DNA of 64,000 bases from Podospora bellae-mahoneyi (lineage: Eukaryota; Ascomycota; Sordariomycetes; Sordariales; Podosporaceae), in assembly GCF_035222275.1 (NCBI RefSeq), contig NC_085881.1:2418001-2482000 (forward strand), written 5' to 3'. A program made the position numbers and the translations under genes. Positions 37,841 to 49,608 of the stretch are shown here, piece by piece (position 1 is the first letter of the stretch; every line of letters begins with the position of its first letter). Under the pieces are notes generated by a model. The model made no database searches, was not told the origin of the DNA, and was given only the letters and a program-made list of their open reading frames with translations.

Positions 37841-40434
37841 TATGTCGGTTGTGTGTGTGTGTGTGTGCGCGCGCGAGCGAGAGAGAGAGATTCCCGTTTC
37901 TTTCCAAATGTCCTTTCGGTTATCGTTCCAAAGCTGTCGAGTTCGAGCAAAGACCAGTCCGGCTGCTTGTATAAAAGAAGAATAAGACAAGACCTGCCTG
38001 AGGTAGGTTGTGTATAAAAAGATTAAAAAATATTAAAGCTGTAAAAGCTGAATAGATCCAATGAATGGACTAAAGAGTGAGAGACAAGGACAGACTGAGG
38101 CTGCTTTTGTTTTTGTTTTTTTTTGGAAAAAAAGGAGAGTCAAAAGCAGACCAGTGCTTTGGGTAACGAATAGACAAAACACAAGGAGGCGTGGGATGAG
38201 GAGGAGAAAGAGAAGAAGGAGGGGAGGGGAAAGAAAAACGTCATGAGATGGGAAACGGCCATGGATAAAGATGGCCAGCCAAGGAGGATTCCCCTTGTCG
38301 TCCTGGTGGCCCGGCGGCTGCTGGCCCTTCCGGGTCCCGCAGTAATCACTGCTTGCTTCGAAAGAAATCTCGTTCAGGCAATGCGCAGGGTCGTTTCCAG
38401 CGCTCAGGGCGCGCGCCCCGGGGCTTCTGCTTCATCGAGTTCGGCTTCCCGTCAGACGGCAACCCAAGAGCAGCACTTCAGATGGCAGGACTGAGGACGT
38501 CGACGTCTTGGTGTTTCGTTTCCCTCGAGTCTTTGGAACCCCCTGCCGCAGCTACCGCCAATCACATCGCCATCTTCATCTTTAAAGTTAAGATGGAGGC
38601 TCCTCACCCCCCTGCTCGGGACCCAGCTCGCACGCAACGCCCTGTGTGGGGGCGAACAGCCCCAACCACTGAGAGCACGTGCCAAGAGTGTGCCAGGGGG
38701 TTGCACAGAAGCTTGGGGTAGCCGCGCTGGGGTGATCTGCGACAGTGGCGTACGCGATGCTCGTCTCAGGAACGTTTCAATTCAGACGGACCGCAGCAGA
38801 ACCGACATCTTTTCCTTCTGTCTTCTGCCCCCTATCAAGCCTCTTGTTCATCCGAGCGAGCTGCCATCTTCATGGGTGGATACCTCTAGGTATTGCTCGA
38901 AGTTTATCGCCATCTCCATAACCTTATTGCGACATACAGTAGGCCGCTCCTTTCTCGTGACTGAGCGATAGCGTCGCATCGGTTCCTGACATGCAACCCA
39001 GTAGAAACAACAAGAAAATCATCCCGACGCCGTGTTCTTCTTCCGTGATATTCAAGGGGATCCCCATTGCATCCGTGATCCCGTCCACACCCGCCCACCA
39101 CAACCCATCACGATTCGAATCCTGTCAAAAGATTGCCACAGTTGTTTCCAAGTGGCCCATCTGACGTCGAGATCACGGCCAGGTACCGTACTGCAAAGTA
39201 AATGTTTAAGCTTCTCTCAGGCCAGCCTACGGCCTAGAACTGCAACACCACAAGCACCTACCTACTCATGTGTGTGTGAGTGGACATTGAATCAAGCCTC
39301 AAGCTCTTGACTCGCTGCCCAAAGCCAAGCACAAGGTCCTCCTTCGTAGAATGAATCTGGCAAACAGCTTCCTTTCTCCACGGAGCATTCCATTCCCTCC
39401 CTACCTACCCTACCTAAACCACGCCACTGCTAGCTATTAGCTACAGGTAGCTGGTACCGTAGACTCAGACAAACCTCAACCACCAACCTCGAGCTAAACT
39501 AAAAAACATCTCTCACGTCCACCCCCAACAGGCCAGCTTGTTTCCATTCCAAACACCGTCCCCCCATCTCTCAGAACCCACCCTCTTCCAAGAATGATGA
39601 TCTCGGAGTTATCTCCCTCAGAACCCACCACCCCAACTCTGAAATCTACAATCCCGAGAACCCTTCATCGAACAATCGAACACCCTCCCCCCCTAAACCA
39701 AGGTCGCATCAAAATCCCACCCACTGCACAACCCCCAACTCATGTTTCGAACCACCTACTACTACTGTAGACAAAATCCCGAAATCCGAACATTCGCATA
39801 AACCTCAACCCCCCAGCCCCCAGCCCAGCCCAGCCGGCACTTCAGTCTTCCATTTTTCTTCTCCCTTAAACATCCCGCACACATTATTTTCAGCCTGTAT
39901 ACCAAGAAAAAAAAAATAAAGGTGTGATACACACAGCCATCTTGAAACCGGAAATCGGCTTTACAGTCCACTAACCTACCTACACCAAGCCGCCCAACAC
40001 AACACACAAAAACCTCCTTCCACATCTCGACAATTCACATGCACCAAATATAACGTTAATATCGCGTTCATTAAACAACTTCCCTACTTGTGCTCATCTC
40101 AATGCTTGCCCCCCCCTCCCTCTTTCCATCATCCTAATACTACTCCCTTTCCATACCATCTCCCCTTTTCATCCCAGCCTACCTCCTCAGCTTTCCAGCA
40201 ATGATGTCCCTCGGCTCTAAACCACCCCCATCAACTTCTTCCCTTCACAACTCATTGCACTGATATCCCCCCACACCGGACCAAATTGTTCCTTCTCCTC
40301 TTCTCCATCTTCCATAATTCTTTACATACTATCCACTTAATCTTCCCACCAGACCTCATCTCCATTTCATAACCTCCGTAGTAGCATTGCAATCAATATT
40401 ACAAAAAAAAACAAGTATTGTAATGGCTAACAGA
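37841..40434. other. 2.6 kb intergenic region between the ferritin-like gene (5') and SSD1 (3')
   Basis: It holds the promoter of the ferritin-like gene and the 3' flank of SSD1, both on the minus strand. The part from about 39,350 to 40,430 is strikingly poor in G on the plus strand (roughly 5-10 percent by eye). Short open frames such as 38353-38721 + look non-coding. Confidence 0.5.
37850..37890. repeat. Compound (GT)n(GC)n(GA)n repeat next to the ferritin-like start codon
   Basis: On the plus strand (GT)8-9 passes into (GC)n and then (GA)n, ending about 10 bp before the ATG of the ferritin-like gene. About 25 bp (37851-37875) alternate strictly purine/pyrimidine, a sequence type able to adopt Z-DNA. 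It is probably in the 5' leader. Confidence 0.9.
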
Positions 40435-43400
40435 TTACAAAGCATAAGGGTTAAGAGAGCGGATAGTCAAGCACCTGCAATACTTGTTAGTCATCATGAT
40501 ACTCATTAAACAGCAACAAGAAAAAACTCACGGTGGGCTCTTGCTGAGATCCGTCTTGAGAATGACCGGCACGCGCGTCATCTCGGTAACATCCTGGATG
40601 TACTCCCCGCCCTCCTCTCTCAGCTTGAAAAGCTTGAGATACTTCTCCTTGTTGGTAAGGCGAGTCTCGGGCGCCTCGGTAACCGGCACCTTGGAATCCG
40701 ACCGAGTGCGGTGTAGAGTCGACGAAGAGCGAGTAGGAGAGCCGGGCACGCTCTGAGTGGGGCGCTCGGCGAGAGAAGCACCAGCCATGGCCTCGGTGAT
40801 GTCAGAAGCATTGTCCTCATCATCGTCAAAGAGAGCATCGGCCGACTCTGGCGCAATGGTGCCAGTCTCGGTCTGCTTGCGAGCAGCCTCCTCGCGCTCC
40901 TTCTTGACACGTTCAGCCTCCTCGGCCTGGCGGGCAGCGGCCACGGCGTTGGAAACCCTCTGCGAGGCACCGCCAGCCCTGGGCCTCTCGTCCTCGGGGA
41001 CGTAAGCCGAGCTGGGGACACCCTTCTCCCAGTAGAGCTCAAGAACACGCTTCTCCTTTCTGAACTCGGCCTTCTTGAGAGGGAGCTGGTCGCAGTGGAC
41101 GCGCTTCTCGAAGCCCCAGTCGGGGATGAGCACATCAAACGCCGACTCGTAGACACAGACGACGATACCCTCGCTGATGAGATCGCCGTTGGTCTCCTGG
41201 CGGACCTTGTCCATGGTACGGCAGGCCTCGATGTGGACGCTCTGCTCCTGAGCATTCTGAGCAGAGTCCTTCTTGGTGTTGCAAGACTCGACCGTCTTGA
41301 TGAGATTTTCCAAGTCTTCGGTGTACTCGGTCTCGGTAAGAACAGCTTCAAGCTGACGGTGAACCAAAATGTCGGCGTAGCGCCGGGTTGGGGCAGTGAA
41401 ATGAGTGTAGAGCGGCACATTAAGAGCATAATGAGACCAAAGGTGCTGGGCAGTCTTGCCAGCAATAAAGTACTTGGCGCGTTGCATCGACTTCAGGAGC
41501 AGTGTTTCCATGCCCTTTCTGATGTCAGAATCGTCCACTCTGAACAGGCTGTTCTGGAGAGACCCGCTACTGGTCGAGTCAATCTCATAGCCCAGAGCGG
41601 ACATGCGCTCCACAAAAGTCTGCAGACGGCGAGAGTTGGGAGGGGCGTGGCGGCGCAGAAGGGCCTTCTCGGGAAGAGCAGCGGCCAAGCGCTGAGCGAC
41701 GTAGGTGTTGGTCTTGTGCATGAGCTCTTCAACGAGCTCGGTGGCCAAGCTGCTATCAAAGACATTGTGCTTGACCGGGATGTTCTCATCGTCAAGCTGC
41801 TGGAGCAGACGAAGAGGGGCGATAGGCTCACCGCCAGCACCGAGGCGTGCCTCGTGGAACTTCTGGGCAAGGAGGCTGAGAAGCTGGATATCCTTAGCGC
41901 CAGCAACGGGGTGGCTGAAGCCGGCCTGGTTAGAGAGAGCCTCGTCAATCTGAGACAGCGACAACTTGCCGCCGCTCTTGACAATGCCCTTTCCAATCCA
42001 GGTGTCGCCTTCGGCAACAGCGCCAGTGTGTGGGTTGACGTGGAAGACAACGCTGACGGTCAAGCGATCCTCCTCGGGAGTCAGGGCACAGTACTCGCCG
42101 GACAGCCTGGGTGGGAGAAGAGCGCAGAAACGGTTCATGAGCTGAACGGCGGTGCCGCGCTTCTTGGCCTCTCTGTCGACGAGCGAAGCTGGCTTCACGA
42201 AGTGAGTGACATCGGGAACGTGAACACCTATCTCGACCTTGCCATCAGGCAGTGTCTTGACGTGGACACCGTTTCCAAGCTCGGCAGTGCTTTCGAGGTC
42301 GAGGGTGAAGACCTTCTCGCCACGGAAGTCTCTGCGGGAGCCGAGGGCCGCCTCATCTTCCTTTGCGATAGTCCAGTCCGGAGGGTTCACACTGCGCAGA
42401 ACAGCATCGGAGAACTCATCCGAAGAGAAGTTGTTGTCACGCAAAAGAGCATCCGTTTCAACCTTAAGATCACCCATCTTTCCGAGCTTTTCGACCAAAG
42501 TACCGAAAGGATGGAGCGAGGTGATGGGCCAGCGCTTGATGCAGGCAACGAAGATCTGGTCGGCGTAGTCCTGGTGCTTCTCAACAAAGTCACGAGGAGC
42601 CTGTTCAGTGGGAATGGCAATCAAGGGAACACGCTTGTCAGTAGGCTTGAACCACACAATCTTGGGCTTCTCCTGAGCGCGGTTGTCGTGATGGCGAGAG
42701 TTGGACCCATCACGAGCGGCGCGCTCGGCCTCCTGCTTCTCCTTGGTAGCCTGGCTGCTGGGACGGAGGAGACCCAGGGTGCCGGAGAACATCTGACCAG
42801 CAACACGCTCAATGACAGCAACAATATGGCCGGCATAAAGAGGCTTGGACTCGTCGTTGATCTCCTCCTCCTCGACGAGAAGGAGGCTCTGACCCTCCAC
42901 TTCAACGTCGTCATTCTTCTTTTGGGTAGGGCGCTGTCTCAAACTGCCACGGCGGCGGAGGCCACCTTCGGCGCCATTGTCGTCATTAGTGCTGCCCTGG
43001 TTTGTTCCGGCGGTGGACCCAGACCGAGTGTCGGTGATATCCTTGCGCTTCTTCTTCTCCTCCTTCTCGCGCTTCTGAGACCACACCTCGTCGACATCAA
43101 GGAGCTCGACAGCCACCAGGTCACCCTCAAGAGCGCGGTTGCGATCCTTGCTGCCGCAAATAAAGATATCGGCATCGAGCAGACCATCTTGAGTCGACAC
43201 ATAAGCGTCACTACGGTTCTTCTTGTTGACCCGGAGGATACCCGAAACCAGCTGCCCGTCGCCGAGGAGAGCAGGAAGGGTAGCCTGGGGGAGGTAAGGA
43301 GTGAAAAGCGTCTTGCGCTGTTGCTGTTGGGGCTGCTGGGCAGCCATTTGAGGAGCGTGTTGGCTGGCGCCAAGACCAGCCATGTGCTGGCCGCTCATCT

Positions 43401-44712
43401 GAGCAATCTGGAGAGCCTGCAACTGGTTGAGCTGCATAGGGTTGAGCTGTTGACCAGGGAACATGCCGGGGACCATCATCTGCCCAGGGAGCTGCATCAA
43501 CTGAGGCTGGCCAGCATACTGGAAAGCGCCTAGACCAGAGATGGACTGGTGGTTGATGGACCCGCGGCTGCGATGGCCCGGCTGGAACACCTGGTTCTGA
43601 CCGGCGCCGGCAGACTGGTCCTGGCCCTGATTTTGGTTCTGGCTCTGGTTGCGCCAGTTGCCATCAAAGTTCCGAGATCCAGTGCGGGCGTGACCTCCAC
43701 CAGCACCACCACCGCGGCGTTGGAGGTCGTCGCCAGAAAAGTTCATACCACCACCACGTCCTCCACGACCACCGGCGCCGACAGCCATGCTCTGGCTGCG
43801 GCCATGACCGCCGCCGCGACCGCCACGGAAGGAGGAACCTTGTGCGATCTGGCTGTCGGCTGGGGCAGCAACCGGAGCGGGCGCCGGGGCGGCACTAGCA
43901 CCCTTTGCGTCGGTTTCTGTCTTTTCAGCAGAGCCCGAAGCACCAGGGGCGGGGAACTGGAAGCCGGAGGTGGTGCGCTTCTGCTGGGCGATTTCGGCGG
44001 CCTTCTTGGCGTCAGCGAGGGCTAGGGAGTGACGTCTCTGATGACCACCCCCGGCGCCGCCACCTCTACCACCACGGCCGCCAGCGTTTTCTCCTCTCTG
44101 GGCGGGTTGGAGGTTTTCAAAGTTGCCAAAGGCAGATCCCGAGGCTCCAGCGGAAGGGGCGGGAGGGGGGCCCCCCATACCCATGTTGGGAATAGCCGAC
44201 TGATTACGGCGATGTGAGAGTGGCTGTGTGGGAGGGGCCAAGGACACATTTTGCTGTTGAAGCTGGTTCGGGAATTGGAAGCCGGTCTGCGGCGAAAGGT
44301 TGGGCATGGCCTGCTGGAGAGGGTTGAAGCCGCCTTGGCCCAGAGCCTGAGCGTTCTGCAACATGCCCATGTGCTGATAAGTAGCTTGGAGCTGCTGCTG
44401 CTGCTGTTGCAGCAGCTCGATTTGCTGCGCAATGGCCAGTTGTTCCACTGCGAAGAAAAACACATGTTAGCTTGGCTGTTTGTCGCTTGAGGTGATGGTT
44501 GGTGAGGGTGGTGATTGATGGATGGCAGAAAAGGGGCGAATTCAGGGGTAGCACTTACTGCCGGGATTCGCATACATGCTCATCAACGGGGTCAACTCCG
44601 AAGGGCTACGGCGATGGGCGATATGCAGACGGCGGCCGGTAGGGCCAGGCACACCTCCAGGCTGGGCCTGGGGTTGCTGTGATTGCTGCTGCTGCTGCTG
44701 CTGTTGATCCAT
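40435..44712 (-). CDS. SSD1: Ssd1-type RNA-binding protein (pseudo-RNase II, cold-shock domains)
   Basis: Three exons on the minus strand (44712-44559, 44447-40532, 40474-40435) give 1,369 residues. The last tiny exon replaces a stop that lies inside a GTGAGT intron and restores the ending KSPPCLTIRSLNPYAL. Exon 1 carries a poly-Q tract (residues 3-10). The N-terminus to ~430 is disordered, Gln/Gly/Arg-rich, with five HxRxxS motifs (S38, S135, S192, S271, S309), the consensus of NDR/LATS kinases such as Cbk1/COT-1, and two FQFP motifs (108-111, 214-217) like the Cbk1 docking site. Two cold-shock-like segments (from ~433 and ~560) precede the RNB domain (~755 on), in which the catalytic DxDDAL is replaced by DLESTAEL (D768). 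Family role: binds 5' UTRs of cell-wall mRNAs and represses or localises them at the cell tip. It diverges from GLE1. Confidence 0.95.
44683..44706 (-). repeat. Coding CAG/CAA repeat (poly-glutamine) in SSD1 exon 1
   Basis: Eight consecutive Gln codons (six CAG flanked by CAA) directly after the second codon of SSD1. A second short Gln tract (QQQQQQ) starts exon 2 shortly after the intron. Confidence 0.9.
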
Positions 44713-46728
44713 TGCGACTACTCAGGGGCTGAGGTGCGTGTGGATGGTGGGCAGACAGTGGACAGACGGACAAGGTATGGATGCACGTCGAGTGCGGTGC
44801 AAGTGTATGTTGGTGCGATATAAGCAAACGGACAGCGGGAGGCGGATGCAGACAGGAGTAGTCGATAATGGTCGGGTGTCGTCGTGTCGTTTTGGTTTGT
44901 TGCGTTGCTGCGTTGCGTTGTTGTTGCTGTTGCTGAGCTGTGCGCTGTTCTTTTTGGGGGTTTGGTTTGTGAATGTGGAGATGTCGCCCACGGACGCTGC
45001 GGTTGGCAGAGGCAGAAACAGTTTTTTGAATTTCGAGTCCAAATGGGTTAATGAAAGATTGAAAAATGCGTCGAGCTTTGGGGGAGGGAGTGTGGGAGTG
45101 GGAGAGGTAGAGAGGGCTTGGTGTGTGAGAGCTGCGATAGCTGTTCGAGCGAAGCCTGAAGAGGGGACGGGGGAAGAGAGAGAGGTAGAGGGGAGGTCGG
45201 GGCAAGGAGGGTACGATTGGGAAGACGGGAACCCGGAGGTCGTTGATGACGATGAAGCGAGACAAGAGACAGACAACCTGCTGGAAGAGACAGCGGAAAG
45301 GAACAGGAAGGATGCTCCAGGGTGATGGCACAGTGCTTTTGGGTGGCTTCGAGGGGGGAGGGTGTGCTGTGGCAGCTACCGAAAGGGTAAGGAAAGTGGG
45401 GTTGCCCAGTGCCACGGCCAGCAAATCCGAATTGAAGGCGTGACGCACCAGCGGCGTCCCCAAGCTACCGTCCCACTATTCAACCCCTGCTCAAGCAAAG
45501 ACGGATGCAGCCAGAGGCCAATGGGCTCCATTCTCCTGCAGCCGATGGGGAGCTTCACTTCTCTTTCTACCACCTCACCACTCTGACCGACACTTTCTTC
45601 CTAATGATCTGAACAACCTGGAAGAATATAAATTGTCCTGTGGCTGTGGTGAAGCCATCTCTGTTTCAACCCTCTCCGAGCTTCAAGATATCAGGTTACA
45701 GGTAGGTGAGCAAAGAGGGGAACCTGGCTTTTTCTTCTAATCTGGGCATTGCGGGGGGCGAGACGCACGCACGGCTGTTTTGTGGGACTGGCTTTTCGTC
45801 TACAACCTCCTCCCAACTGACAGCTCGGGGACAATCATTGACTGGCAAGACCTGTTCTGATGAACCAGGCTGAGGCGGCACGGTGTTTGGTTGGAGCTGT
45901 CAGAACTGTCGGGCTAGCCCTTGATGATGCGTCCAGTCCAGAGCTCTGACTGTCAACTTGTTGCGGCACGAAACCAACATTTTCGGCAGTGTTGGAAGAG
46001 ATGGACAGGAATAGCTAAAACATTACATCCGGATAGTCATTTGCCCTGCTACTGCTAAATAAAGAGATATATACGATGGCTTTGATCACATCTTTTTGCT
46101 GATACCAGACTACAGGGTGGATTGCAATTTATCTTGATGGAGCCTTTGAGTTCTAGCTCTGTGAAACTGTTTTGATAAGCTCCGATATGTGGCTCCAACT
46201 GTTTGTTCCATTGGGGTCCCGGCCCAGCTCTTGGAGACGCTGCACAGCTGGAAGCTCCAAAACTTGGGCGACGTTGAAGCCTGGAGACTTGTACCCGTCG
46301 TTCGGAATTATCCACAACACCCGATGTCTTTCTTGTCCCCGCTGATCGCTAGCCTAGTTACATCCAATGCCCCGATTGAGATGCGGCCATGTCTCAATGT
46401 CCAACCGGGGCAAGAGCAAGAGCAAGAGGTAGCTGTCAAGGAGCAAGGTAGCAAAGAAGGGTTAGGGTTGTCGACGTTGCTTTGTTTGGCAACTCAAAGC
46501 AGATCATCTGCTGCAGGGATCATCTTGGAGCAGGAAAAAGTTAGACACCAGGAGGGTGCATCTAACCCCGCGACTTTCTTCATTCGCGGTTCACGGTTCA
46601 GCAAAAGAACAATCAACGTCGCGACATTGACCACCTGTTTTCCCGCGCAACACATCCACCCTGCCGGATCTGTTGATCGACGCCTTACAAGCCATAAGCC
46701 GGGCGCGTCCCAGCAACAAAACGGCACG
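44713..46728. promoter_or_regulatory. Divergent intergenic region between SSD1 and GLE1
   Basis: About 2 kb between two genes transcribed apart. The SSD1-proximal kilobase reads C/T- and CA-rich in the sense of SSD1, consistent with a long leader of this regulator. The open frames 44606-45463 - and 44738-45325 + overlap SSD1 exon 1 or its leader and look like composition artefacts. No separate gene is supported. Confidence 0.5.
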
Positions 46729-48424
46729 ATGCAGCGAGCATCTCCCTCGCCAGCGCGGAGCTACGATGTCGCCAGCCCTCACCGAGCCGATCTCGCAGAA
46801 ATCTTCAACCAAGACAGGAACTCGCCGGCGCGTCACAGGCAAATCCTCGAGACCTCAAGACAAGAACATACCAGAATTCGAGAGGAGGCCGAAAGGGTGC
46901 TGCAAGAGGCTCGTCTGAAGGAGGAAAGAGACCGAGTCCTCGAACAGAGAAGAAAAGAGGAAGAGAGGATCAAAACCGAGCAGGAATTAGCTGCCGAGCG
47001 CGTCAGATTAAACGAACTCAAGGCGAAAAAGATCGAGATTCCCCCGTTACTACCAGATCCTGAACCACCAAAGCCAGCCGCAAAGCCCACTCCACCAGCA
47101 GCTGTTCCTTCAGCCAACAAAGTCGATGAACCAAAGCCGACTTCCGTACTCAATGGAGCCGGTCCGTTCGGGTCAACAGCACCCACAGCACAGCCATCGT
47201 CAGGCTTGTTTTCTGCCAAGGCGCCTCCAGCCCCGACACCAACACCATCACCACCAGTACCCGTAGTAGCACCAGCTGCTAAGCCATCAAATTCAGTCCT
47301 CGGCATCGGAGGGTTGCTTAATGGGACCAGCCAGACCAATGGTGCGGCTGGGACAACAGGGGAAGTACCGGCAGCACCTCCAGTAGCTCCACCGGCTCCA
47401 GCGGTACCAACCATCGACAGATATACCGTGATCCACAAGAACCTGAAAGGCCTGCGGAAGATGATGGCAGAACAGGCCAAGACCAACCGGGCCCTGAAAG
47501 AGAGAATGGGAGATATGAGGAGAGAACTCAGAAAGTGTATAGGCCAGCTTTCTGCGGGAGCTCCTGGTGTAAACCGGTCACAGGCACGTACACCAAGGCG
47601 GGGACCTTGTCTCAAAATTCGTTTTATGCTAACCGTGTAAACAGCAAACAAAAATTACTAATTTATTGCGCGAGGCACTGGCGAACCAGGTTCAGTCACA
47701 GCTCATTGACCCATCAGACTATGTCTTTGAGCCAAGACGACCCGTCGAAGGAGCAGCACGCAACGAGCCAGCACTGCCTTCGCTGTTCATCTACCTCCTC
47801 AACATCTTCAGCAAAGGCGCCATCTCGCAGTTCATCAACGAAGCCTCAGCGCGACCAGAGACAGCTGACCCGGTAGGCGTCTGTGTAGCCGCTACAATCT
47901 CAGAACCGGACTTTCTCTGGCGAGGAAAATCAATGATTGACATTTTGCTGGCCAAGTTCAGGATAGTCTGCCCAGTCCTGTTCGGCTACCGAGGAAGCGA
48001 AAAGACCGAGCAAGGGCGAGCAAGACTTGGGTGGTGGAAAGACAGCGGGCGATGGATTGGTGAGCAACAACACATGGACCGGATGACGGGTCTCGGTGCC
48101 GGGTTCGCCGCCATCTCCCTCCGCAAGTTTGCCGCGTCCAAGAAGCAAAACCCGTATCCGGCTCGGCATTACTGGACCGCCATGGCGCGTATAGTGAACA
48201 CGCCGGCGGTTGAGATCAGCAACACGCAGTGTATCGTCCTGAAAGCCATGATTGAGAACTACGAAGGGAAATTCATCGACGCGTACGGCAGCGCCGCGGT
48301 TGTCGCTCTGCGGACGGCCCTCGTCGAGTTCCCTGCTAGAGCGCCGACAAAGGGTGCGGCGGTCCACTCGCTTGAAGTGTTGGCTACACTACTTACGAAG
48401 AACACCGGGTTGACATTGGGATAG
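46729..48424 (+). CDS. GLE1: mRNA export factor Gle1 (nucleoporin)
   Basis: Exons 46729-47568 and 47645-48424 (76-nt intron, GTAAAC...AACAG) give 539 residues. Gle1 with inositol hexakisphosphate activates the DEAD-box ATPase Dbp5 on the cytoplasmic face of the nuclear pore. The sequence shows a long Glu/Arg-rich coiled coil (about residues 35-115, ending LNELKAKKIEIPPLLPDPEPP), a Pro/Ala-rich linker, and the conserved C-terminal Gle1 fold from about residue 235 (RYTVIHKNLKGLRK, DMRRELRKCIGQL; then LFIYLLNIFSKGAISQF, ILLAKFRIVCPVLFGYRG and RMTGLGAGFAAISLRKF). The frame is open far upstream of the chosen ATG, but only this start gives a family-like N-terminus; the alternative would be an unusual 180-residue extension. 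Confidence 0.93.
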
Positions 48425-48826
48425 AAACTGCGGTGGAACCAGAGGGTTCTTTAGAGTGGGGGCTGAGTGAGTTTTGGCGTGTATTAATACCCAGCGGCTG
48501 AAAAGGATATAACTCAGGGAATGGGAAAGGGTCAGCATACAAATCTATCATGATATTGCTGGGTGGGAAGTTGTGTTGGGGGAAAAATGTTTGGTTAGCG
48601 GTTTGGATTGGCTCAGGTCGAACCATTCTGTAACAGCGTGTGTGTTGTCTAAATACCCTACAAGTGTATAACACAACTCCTAAATAACAAATACCGTCCC
48701 CAACGCCGTATAAGCATCGCTGTGACAAGAACCGTAGTCAAGTCCCGTATATCTACGCTGATCATGTGCAAGAACTCCCTGTCTTCCCAAAAAACCAAGT
48801 GCCCTACCCACCTCCATCAAAACACC
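48425..48826. other. Convergent 3' intergenic region (GLE1 / TLG1)
   Basis: 402 bp between two gene ends. AT-rich in part, consistent with 3' UTRs; nothing else seen. Confidence 0.6.
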
Positions 48827-49608
48827 CTATAGAATCAACAGTATCACCAACAAAATCACCAAAACCAATATCAGCACCCCGATACAACAACTACTCAGCG
48901 TATCCTCATTCCTCTTCAGGACATACTTCATCTTGTCCATCCCCGTCTGCAACCTCCCCCCTACCCTATCCGCCAAACCATCCACCACCTCCAACATCTC
49001 GGCCTGCTCCTCCAGCTCCCGCCCCATACTATCCGCCTGCCGCCGCAGATTGCCCACTGTTTGGAAGACTCCGTCCAGATGCTGATCCTGCTCCCGCATC
49101 ATCATGACCTGCTGCTCTTGCTCGAACTGAGCGGCGTAGTCCTCCCCCCTTTCGGGATTGTCAAGATCGGCAAAGGAGGATGGGTCTGGGAGACTGCTGG
49201 AGGTCTTGGAGAGCTCCTCGCGCATGTCGTCGATTTCATTGCCTACTTCCTGCACGAGGCGTTTGCGGCGGGTGATTTCTGTTGAGGAGAGGTTAAAGTG
49301 GGAGGGGTTGGTTTCGATTGCGCGGATGGAGGCGAGGAGGTCGGATAGGTCTTCGGAGAGGGATTCGAGGGAGGACTGGAGTTCGGCGCGGGCGGAGATG
49401 AGTTCTGGGGATGGGGTGGTGGTGGTGGAGGAGGAGAGGGAGCGGATGCGGAGGTAGGAGGTGAAGAGAGGGCGGGTGGTTTGGAGTTGGGTGAGGACAT
49501 CTCTGTGTGTATGTTGTCAGATGAAAGGCAGCGTGGTATGTGTAAGGGGAGGGAGGCATACTGTTGGACTTGGAGGAAAGGGTCCTCTTCACTAGTCGAG
49601 GACATCAT
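48827..49608 (-). CDS. TLG1: Endosome/Golgi Qc-SNARE Tlg1 (syntaxin-6 type)
   Basis: Two exons on the minus strand, 49608-49562 and 49502-48827 (59-nt intron), give 240 residues. The splice produces DPFLQVQQDVLTQLQTTRPLF, whose DPF...VQ.DV pattern is typical of the N-terminal helix of Tlg1/syntaxin-6. An Nabc-like helical region follows, then a SNARE motif near residues 145-205 (REQDQHLDGVFQTVGNLRRQ, QLDGV-type core), the stretch KMKYVLKRNEDTLSSCC with juxtamembrane cysteines suited to palmitoylation, and a C-terminal membrane anchor of about 18 Val/Leu/Ile residues. It mediates endosome-to-Golgi fusion. Yeast Tlg1 recycling depends on the Rcy1 pathway, and an Rcy1 orthologue is also in this window. 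Two tandem ATGs begin the gene; the first was used. Syn8 is the less likely alternative. Confidence 0.87.

Noticed and set aside
39100-39135. T-arm-like GATTCGAATCC, checked as a tRNA
   Set aside because: No acceptor stem, anticodon arm or D-arm could be folded around it.
41095-43533. 812-codon open frame on the plus strand opposite SSD1
   Set aside because: Same artefact of codon bias: the product mirrors the SSD1 frame, and the minus strand encodes a clear CSD/RNB protein.
44606-45463. 285-codon minus-strand frame overlapping the SSD1 start
   Set aside because: Pro/Ser/Thr/His-rich, overlaps SSD1 exon 1 in another frame, and corresponds to the C/T-rich leader of SSD1.
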